64,000 nt of DNA from Tetraselmis striata (lineage: Eukaryota; Chlorophyta; Chlorodendrophyceae; Chlorodendrales; Chlorodendraceae), in NCBI GenBank assembly GCA_006384855.1, contig VCJN01003004.1:1-64000 (forward strand), read 5' to 3'. The position numbers and the translations under genes were made by a program. Under the pieces are notes generated by a model. It had not been told where the DNA came from, did no database searches, and saw nothing but the letters and a program-made list of their open reading frames with translations. Positions 57,619 through 64,000 of the stretch are shown one piece after another (the first letter of the stretch is position 1; each line of letters begins with the position of its first letter).

Positions 57619-58836
57619 ATGGCCTGGGCTCCACACTCCAGCACAGCGAAGCCCAAGTCGGCGCGTCCCTATGGCTCGGCTTATCGCTCGACGCCTGGTT
57701 CCGGCGCCGGGGTTCGGCTGACATCGTCGCGCAGCACCACCGGTACCTTCGTGGACTATTGCGACGAGAAGGAGCTGGCGCCAGAGGTGGAGGCGGCGCG
57801 TGAGGCGCTGCGCTTGCAGCGGCAGCGCGAGAAGGCCGCCGCTGCGCGGGCACTCGCGCTGCAGAACAAGGAGTGGAAAGCGCGGCTTGCCAGGGCCGGC
57901 TCTGCGGGACGCGATGTGAAAACGCTGTCTCCGGAGGGGGAGGCGGCGCGTGCCAGGGTGCAGCGCCGCCGTTTGGAGGAGAAGGCGCAGCGCGACGCCA
58001 GCTTGGCGGCGGAGAACAAGGAGAGGGGGCGTCGTCTGCATCTCGCCCGCGCCCACGGCCGTGATGTGAAGGCGCTGTCTCCGGAGGAGGAGGCAATGCG
58101 TGCAGTTGTAGAGCGTCGACGCCTAGAGGAGAAAGCCCGGCGCGAGGCCAGCTTGGCAGCAGAAAACAAGGAGAAGCTTCAGCGGCTGCAGCAGGCACGC
58201 TCGAAGGGCCGCGACGTGAAGGCGCTGTCGCCGGAGGAGGAGGCAATGCGTGCGGCGGTGTGGCAGCGCCGGCTGGAAGAGAAGGAGCGCGCGCAAAAGC
58301 TACTCGCAGCGGAGAACAGGATCAAGGCGCAGCGCATCCGGCGCGCCTCGATGCAGGGCCGCGACGAGAAGGCGCTGTCACCAGAACAGGAGGCGGCCCG
58401 CGCCGAGGCGCTGCGCCGGCGCCTGGAGGCCAAGGAGCAGTCTCGACGGGAGCTGAACGCTCGCAACCGGGACATGTACGAGCGTCTTTGCTACGTCGAC
58501 CTCACCGGCACCACCCCCCGCCTGGGCTCCAGGACAACCACTATTCCCGTTATCCGGGCGGAGCAATCGGAGCGGATGGGGCGCATGGGCCGAGGCAGCT
58601 CGCCCGACGAAGTGCACTCCCCCGTCTCTGACAAGGGTGGATACACCCGGCGCTCGCTGGACGACATGGGCGTGGACGAGCTCAAGTTGATGAATGATCT
58701 CCACCGCATCGAGCAGAAGCGGACGACTCAGCGCATCCTGGACGAGGTGGACCACATGCAGAAGGAGCGCACCGAGCTCTGCAAGAGGTCAGGAAGCCAA
58801 AGCGAGCGGGTGTCGTGCCTTGTTCACGCAAATTGA
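57619..58836 (+). CDS. Coiled-coil protein with five exact 50-residue repeats (405 aa)
   Basis: Not assignable to a named gene. After a Ser/Thr-rich 50-residue start, residues 51-300 are five tandem repeats of exactly 50 aa (150 bp each from 57769, 57919, 58069, 58219 and 58369). The pattern is KALSPEEEAMRA-VERRRLEEK, -REASLAAENKEKLQRL, then -ARSKGRDV. The repeats are charged and helical, with a conserved turn GRDVKALSPE. Residues 301-360 are less ordered (TGTTPRLGSRTTTIPVIRAE), followed by a second helix to the end. The Leu-Ala-Ala-Glu-Asn...Arg-Leu piece faintly recalls the CFAP97/hemingway motif; this is only a hint. The start ATGG at 57619 follows an in-frame stop at 57592. TGTAA lies 307 nt downstream. 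A splice at 58787 (AG|GTCAGG) could extend the C terminus. A cytoskeletal or ciliary role is guesswork. Confidence 0.75.
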   Translation: MAWAPHSSTAKPKSARPYGSAYRSTPGSGAGVRLTSSRSTTGTFVDYCDEKELAPEVEAAREALRLQRQREKAAAARALALQNKEWKARLARAGSAGRDVKTLSPEGEAARARVQRRRLEEKAQRDASLAAENKERGRRLHLARAHGRDVKALSPEEEAMRAVVERRRLEEKARREASLAAENKEKLQRLQQARSKGRDVKALSPEEEAMRAAVWQRRLEEKERAQKLLAAENRIKAQRIRRASMQGRDEKALSPEQEAARAEALRRRLEAKEQSRRELNARNRDMYERLCYVDLTGTTPRLGSRTTTIPVIRAEQSERMGRMGRGSSPDEVHSPVSDKGGYTRRSLDDMGVDELKLMNDLHRIEQKRTTQRILDEVDHMQKERTELCKRSGSQSERVSCLVHAN

Positions 58837-59142
58837 GAAGATGCTGCTCACGATCAAGCTGACTCCTTTCAGAGTCGCATTCTTCCAATCGCTTCCGGAT
58901 GAATCAAGACCGGCAGATTCGCTGCCACCACAGCGCCAGGCGCTGATCTGTATAAGCATCCTTTCATGCCCTGCATGAATAATCTGTCCGACTACCCTGG
59001 CACTCGTAAATCACTGAGTGTCGCAGCCACATATGCACCTGTGAATAGCAACCCGCCTTGTCTTCATCATGGCACTGAGACACTGCGCCAGGGCCTCCAT
59101 TACGTAGCGATTTGGTTCGCTGCCCCTACTATCAACCATTGA

Positions 59143-59147
59143 TGTAA
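59143..59147 (+). terminator. TGTAA poly(A) signal for the 50-residue repeat gene
   Basis: TGTAA 307 nt past the stop at 58834-58836. Confidence 0.45.
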
Positions 59148-60736
59148 CTGCTTTTGATATCATGCGACTGTTGGTTCAGTGGCCCCCACTGCATACTTGA
59201 CCGATCCGCCCTGGAAACCGATGTAGTGCTATGGCCACATATGATAATTTGCGAGGTGCACAAGCAGAAAATGATGCACATGACATGTCCAGCTTGATTA
59301 TATATTATTTGTATGTGGAAGAGTTTATTGTGAACAGTGATTAGGTGCCGATGATTGCGGTGTGACGGTGGCTCCCCAGAGATGCTTCAAACTCAATTGA
59401 TAGCCACCATTCCTGTATCAGCTGCGTACGGTAGCTCAGTACATGGCAGGTACATCGCCAGGACAGCAGCAGCTTGGCACCCACAGGGGGTGCTGTATAT
59501 GAACTGCCCAGTATAGCTCTAGTTGGGGGCAGATGGCTTTGACAATGCTGCGGCTTCAATCAGCGGTGCCGTTGTCTACGCAAAAATACCCTAGAATACC
59601 CATCACAATCGCCATCGCAGCGCACCCACATCGCATAAGAAGTCGCTCCCTGGGAGCGTGTCACTCATGTGCTTCATCTCTGTTTCTGCGCACTCGTTCA
59701 GAGCTTGTGCCGCCCGCATCGGGTCAGAATACTATCGAGCACCGCCGAGATTGGGCACACAATTAAGCACAACACAGGCTGTCGCTAAACTCACTGTCGG
59801 CGGTGGGACGCTCCCTGCCCAATAGTCGCCGGTGCTGAGACCTTGATAGATACCGACCATGCTAAAATACCTGGCAATATTGCATCCATAATAGCTGCAT
59901 GGCAACGCAGTGGTTGCCTAGCGCGGCACGTCTCCGCTACAGTTGCGCATGCCCAGCGACAGACAGTAGAACACTCGATACTAAAGTAGCTATCTATACA
60001 ATCCGCTACAGCACTGACAACACAAAGCGCGCCTGCATTTCGTTGGCACCGCAGATCTCGACTCCGGCCGCAACAACCTTTTCGTGCCCAACATGTGCGC
60101 CCATTTCCCTGTCTGGCCTCACAAGCGCCGCCAAGCGGCTTGTGCTATGTCCGTGCTTGCCCACAGTTGCCGCCAAGCGCCAACACCAAGGCGTCACTGC
60201 CGCTCGTGTGTGCACATCTGTGTCCGGGTAGTGACGACTCACGCACCATACATCAAGCATCATGCGCCACGGTGGTCGCGATTATCCCCGCAACCCCCAC
60301 GAGCCCTAAGCTGTGTGCCCCCACAAACTGTAAGCTGTCTTGCAACCGCGCCGACAACTGGAGTCACTCCATCATGCCCCTTGCGGATGTTTCCCTGCCG
60401 TGCAAACTCAGCCCGTGAATGGCTCACATGAAGTGCCCGGCGATATGCAATCCATGTGGTACATCTTCCCACCATGCATGGCGAATGCGCGCAGCTGCTA
60501 GGAGTTCTGCTGTACTTGTTTCCATCCGCATGGCACTCGCGTGCTCCCGCCCGGCGTCACACCTGTGGTGGTAATTCTATTATTAGGCTCATGCTAGAAT
60601 ACCATTCCACGCAACAGCATCTCCGTTCCATCCGCTTACACATATTGCTTATATTATCCGTGCTAATTGTGGCTGAGCCAGCCAGGATAGAATGTACCTC
60701 TATTCGTTGTATTCGTAATAGGGGTACATTCTATCG
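59148..60736. other. Intergenic region
   Basis: Moderate GC and ORFs of 60-115 codons in several frames (59899-60475) without recognisable domains. TTACA at 60636-60640 is TGTAA for the minus-strand small gene. Confidence 0.45.
60636..60640 (-). terminator. TGTAA poly(A) signal for the small membrane protein gene
   Basis: TTACA on the plus strand, 97 nt past the minus-strand stop codon. Confidence 0.45.
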
Positions 60737-60931
60737 TTATAAGAACATTCTCATATTGGTCGCCGTGTCATGGGGATGGTTCATGTACAAGAAGCGGGAC
60801 AGCAGGGCCGTAGCCGCGAGCGCCATTGCCGTGAACAGCTTGAACTGGTCGACGAAGGCTTCCCGCAGCTTTATTGGGTTCCCTAGTGGGTCCTTCGCGA
60901 TGCACGCTATTTTGCACTCGACCTCTGACAT
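60737..60931 (-). CDS. Small single-span membrane protein, unknown (64 aa)
   Basis: I do not recognise the family. The protein starts MSEVECKIACIAKDPLG, has an amphipathic linker (KLREAFVDQFK), one hydrophobic helix (LFTAMALAATALLSRFLYM, about residues 32-50) and a short polar end. Size and layout resemble small accessory subunits of mitochondrial complexes or of TOM, but no motif proves it. Start ATG is at 60929-60931, after TCGCTAG; that could also be a splice acceptor, so an upstream exon is possible. A TGTAA signal 97 nt past the stop supports a real transcript. The region upstream is AT-rich. Confidence 0.4.
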   Translation of the reverse strand: MSEVECKIACIAKDPLGNPIKLREAFVDQFKLFTAMALAATALLSRFLYMNHPHDTATNMRMFL

Positions 60932-63432
60932 CTAGCGACGGATAAATTAGGCAGCAATTATGATTCATTACATGCGCTTGCCAAGACAACCAAAACAGCA
61001 CATGGCGCATCCATGAACGCCACCGTATTCGCCGCGCGGCGTCATTCCCCTGCCGCTTTGCCAGTGGCTCAGTTCATTCTCAGACAGAATGTACCCTGTC
61101 ATTATGGCCGAATGTGGGTTTTTCGTTGTGCCATATGCACTGCGACACCCGTGCTATGTAAACAGTCGCCGCAGCGAGTAGTCCGCGCTTGCTTGGCAGA
61201 TCCTCGCCGGAAAGGCGGGAATTTCGAATCAAGCAGGGTTGTAAGCTAGAGATCTGTAATTAAGCATGATAAATAATACCATTAGTTAGAGTTAGTACGG
61301 GTAGTAGATCACGGTCACTATTTTGCAATCTATTTTATATGCTGTACATTGTATTATTCTGGTGGTGACATTCTATGATCCATCATCGAACTATCGATGC
61401 ATCTGATAAACCACGTAGCGGCACCGTAACACATGTGCGGCATCATTTGTGGTGCGAAATCTTGAAGATCGATATTATCGTGACGCTCCGCCAAAAATAA
61501 TGATATATCAGTCGTGAATAATAATCAAGGTCAATAAATGTGCCTGATGCGTTGGGAGAGTCATCAGGGCTGTTATTGACTTCGCTTATCGTCTATAAAA
61601 AAATAGTAGAACGTCAACCAGTGCGTCATCTGATGAAAAATCATGTTGTCATATTGCGCTAGAGGTCTGAAAGATAATGATCCGATCTCTTCGATATTAT
61701 GCGCTGTGACTACGCCTTAACCGGATCGTTGCGCCCTGAATAGTCGTCGCCATGACAACGGTCGTTCGTTTGGTATTGCGCGGACGGGGAGAGGTTGGCG
61801 CGGCGGAAGGCGCAGCTCCCTAACCCGATATGTAATACTGGAAAGTACCCAAGGATCGAAATGGAAAGTCTGAATATTAAAGCGCACGCTTGCGCTCAGC
61901 GTACGTGTGGACGTACGCGATCGTTGACGTCGTCCACATGACCACATATTGGCAGAGGTCGGCCACGCGCGTGCGCGCTACGAGTACCGCCTGCTAAAAG
62001 TACGCGTGTACCCAGGGCAGGGGGCACCGCTACCTGTAGTCGCTACGAGACGCTGCTACTGGTACCGCGACGTCGCTACGACAAGCTACCGCGACGTATA
62101 TACACTACGCTTCAAAATAAATGGCAAGTCCTACTATGGGTAGGGTCTGTGCTCGCGCCCAATCGAAGCGCGTGGCGCCACTCCAAATATAGGGGTACCC
62201 GTGTGTTCGGAAGGAGTGCTGGCTAAATCCCCCATGTTTTAGATTGAAAGGATTTGGCCGTGTACATTGAAGTGTATGTAGTCGCTAGATGTAAAAAGGA
62301 GGCACGAATTTCGCACATCCCGTCGAGTTTACATACGTTAGCACATAGCCAGCGGCCGACAGAGCGTGCAGCACCATCCGCATTTCCAAAATCCCAGGCC
62401 GAGTGGGTGAGGCAGTGTGCGAAGGTCAGCCAGCTGCACCAACAAGTTGTGATGGACCATGCGGTGGAGCTGCTGAAAAAAGCAGGAGGGCAGCGTGGCT
62501 AATCCCCAACCCTATGGCCCCGAAGATCCCTCCAATGAGGAGCACTCCCCGGTGCTCCTAATTGGCACTCTAGGGGCCACAGCGCACGTAGGATATCTGG
62601 CACGGTCGCACAAGGCAGCATGGCGCGTGCGACAAGGGGTTGGCCAGGTCAAACGGGCGGTAGTCACAGCGCCGGCAGAGCGCGAGCTGGTCGGCTAGTC
62701 CGCGATCTGTCCACCGCCCGCGCCCAGCCAACGCCCATCTGCCCGTTTTCAATCGCAAGGAATCCATTTCCGGGCTCCCCATGGCCAGCCGGCCCCGTTC
62801 CAATAGTAGGGTCCACGAAGCCCCAGCAGGGCGGGTCAGGTCCCAGTGGATCGGAGGTCAGCGGATGGGCAAGTGATGTTCGTTTCTGGGGAAAATCCCG
62901 AATACTGCCAAGGAAACAACGTAACTATTTCGTGTATTAGTCGTTATGTGAGAACACCCTTGAGACTCTGGCTCTGGGGGTCCTCTTTTGCATGCGGCAC
63001 TGTGGATTAATATAGTATTGAAAAATCTGATATGGATTATTTCTTAGTTAGAGCGCGCGTCGCGCTGCATCATCAGATATTATATCATATCAGCGCGTGA
63101 GAGATTGAGAGTACGGGTACCAGACTGAGTACGGCACTGAGAGTACCGGTACGGCGTGACTACAGGTTTAGTGAGTCAATGAGTCGTATTTTTTACTAAG
63201 CGGCGCTTCGCGCCGGGGATTTGTGGAGGTGCCCCTACCTCTTGGGTTGAGCCCGGTGCGGGATGCGGGCCGCTTTCAGCCGGGTTGTAGTGTCGATCTT
63301 GTGATACCGTTGTTTCCGGGTAATACTGCTTTTAGCGTTAGATTTGTCAGCAATTTATTTTTAAAGAGAAGTATTATTTTTTTGTAAATAAAACAGATTA
63401 AATCTGCAAGCCGCGTAAAAGCGGGCCGCTGA
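60932..63432. other. AT-rich intergenic region
   Basis: No gene recognised. Short ORFs (61013-61249, 62254-62502, 62620-62940) lack domains. 61970-62110 is dense in GTCGCTAC/TACCGCGAC words, and 63100-63170 in GAGTACGG/GTACCGGTAC words. Confidence 0.45.
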
Positions 63433-64000
63433 CTACTGGTGTGCATTACAAAAAGGCCAGTACCCAACCCACCGCTAAAAGTTGTATTACCCCCCCCCAA
63501 AAAGCAGCACTACAAGATCAGCAATACAGTACAAGCCGCCTACAGGCGGCCCGCTTCCCGCACGAGGCCGCGCAGGTCGGGCCGGTCGTCAGGTCTACGG
63601 GGCGGGCACGGCGCGAATCGCCGCGCCCGCCGCCTGTACCGGCAATGGACGCCGGACGCCGTCGTACGACCGTCGCCCGTCCGTCGACGGACGCCGCGCC
63701 CCAGGTCGGCGGACTGCCCCCGCAACGCGGCGCGACCCCTTTTTACAGCATCATTTTACAGGATATACTCGGACTACCGCATAAGTAAGGATCCAACGAC
63801 TGCTTTGAGGGCTGCAGAGCGCCACAAAATCCAGAAGTATGACGAGGGTGTCCGAAACGCCGCCGGCATGCTTCGCTTTGTTCCTTTCGCCGTTTCCGAG
63901 TTTGGCTCGCTGGCCCCGCACGCCGAGGCTTTCTTGGTGGAGCTCGCGAAAGCTAGCCACACACACACAGTGGCCAAAAAATCGGCCCGCTCTTGTCTGC
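63433..64000 (+). pseudogene. Possible C-terminal end of a LINE-type protein (runs off window)
   Basis: A frame open from 63433 to the right edge. From 63790 it reads DPTTALRAAERHKIQKYDEG, then MLRFVPFAVSEFGSLAPHAE and FLVELAKA. This resembles the tail found after the reverse transcriptase in many algal and plant LINE ORFs (AA--E--K--KY---..FVPF..E.FG.LG..A..LL..L). The upstream part (63500-63780) is Arg/Pro-rich and may be intronic or remnant. The element continues outside the window. Confidence 0.35.

Noticed and set aside
57552-57803. Alternative start of the 50-residue repeat protein at 57552
   Set aside because: It is in a different frame from the repeats, and no intron of plausible size and consensus joins them.
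57487-58246. Long minus-strand ORFs opposite the 50-residue repeat gene
   Set aside because: They are shadows of a GC-rich repeat; they show no domains, and the plus frame shows the clear period and codon pattern.

Overview
This looks like nuclear DNA of a green alga, most likely a chlorophycean relative of Chlamydomonas or Volvox. The evidence is GC-rich, intron-dense genes with good GT-AG exon models, TGTAA poly(A) signals behind several genes, two basal-body or tubulin genes (CEP120/UNI2 and TBCB), and DIRS-like tyrosine-recombinase mobile elements. No bacterial operon structure, tRNA, rRNA or CRISPR array was seen. Species cannot be told from the sequence.

Layout. 1-2923: a decayed minus-strand copy (A) of a tyrosine-recombinase (YR) element, cut by the left edge. 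3505-5470: a pair of inverted repeat arms of about 360 bp, one of them inside the first intron of a 7-exon gluconokinase gene (4985-6931, +). 9138-10781 (-): a 4-exon gene for tubulin cofactor B. 11584-36148 (+): one very large gene, which I could assemble as 39 exons and 2200 codons, for the HEAT-repeat trafficking protein HEATR5/SWEETIE. Its introns are packed with poly-C runs, microsatellites, a small interspersed repeat family and a near-perfect 48-bp hairpin. 38647-38958 (-): a B12D/MLRQ mitochondrial protein. 40434-41265 (+): a two-exon protein with an F-box-like start and a jacalin-like end. 42463-46044 (-): an 8-exon CEP120/UNI2 gene. 46465-52454: two more YR elements (B on +, C on -) joined tail to tail through a palindromic centre. 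53965-55430: a decayed integrase-type element with a Cys-rich tail. 57619-58836 (+): a coiled-coil protein made of five exact 50-residue repeats. 60737-60931 (-): a small single-membrane-span protein. The right edge holds what may be the C-terminal end of a LINE-type protein.

How the genes relate. These are independent eukaryotic transcription units, not a pathway cluster. TBCB and HEATR5 are divergent from an 0.8-kb shared upstream region; gluconokinase and TBCB converge. TBCB (tubulin folding) and CEP120/UNI2 (basal-body maturation) fit a ciliated cell, gluconokinase feeds the pentose phosphate pathway, HEATR5 acts in clathrin/AP-1 trafficking, and B12D is mitochondrial.

The two most unusual signals are (1) long sense-strand poly-C runs placed 3-25 bases downstream of 5' splice sites in 11 introns of HEATR5 and in TBCB, with four paralogous comparisons showing such runs growing from short C seeds, and (2) the YR element family: 170-bp direct terminal repeats, a gag-like ORF with an RG-rich tail plus a tyrosine recombinase, and no reverse transcriptase visible in any of three copies. 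Exon boundaries were derived by hand from splice consensus, reading phase and family similarity; homopolymer lengths may carry sequencing error.
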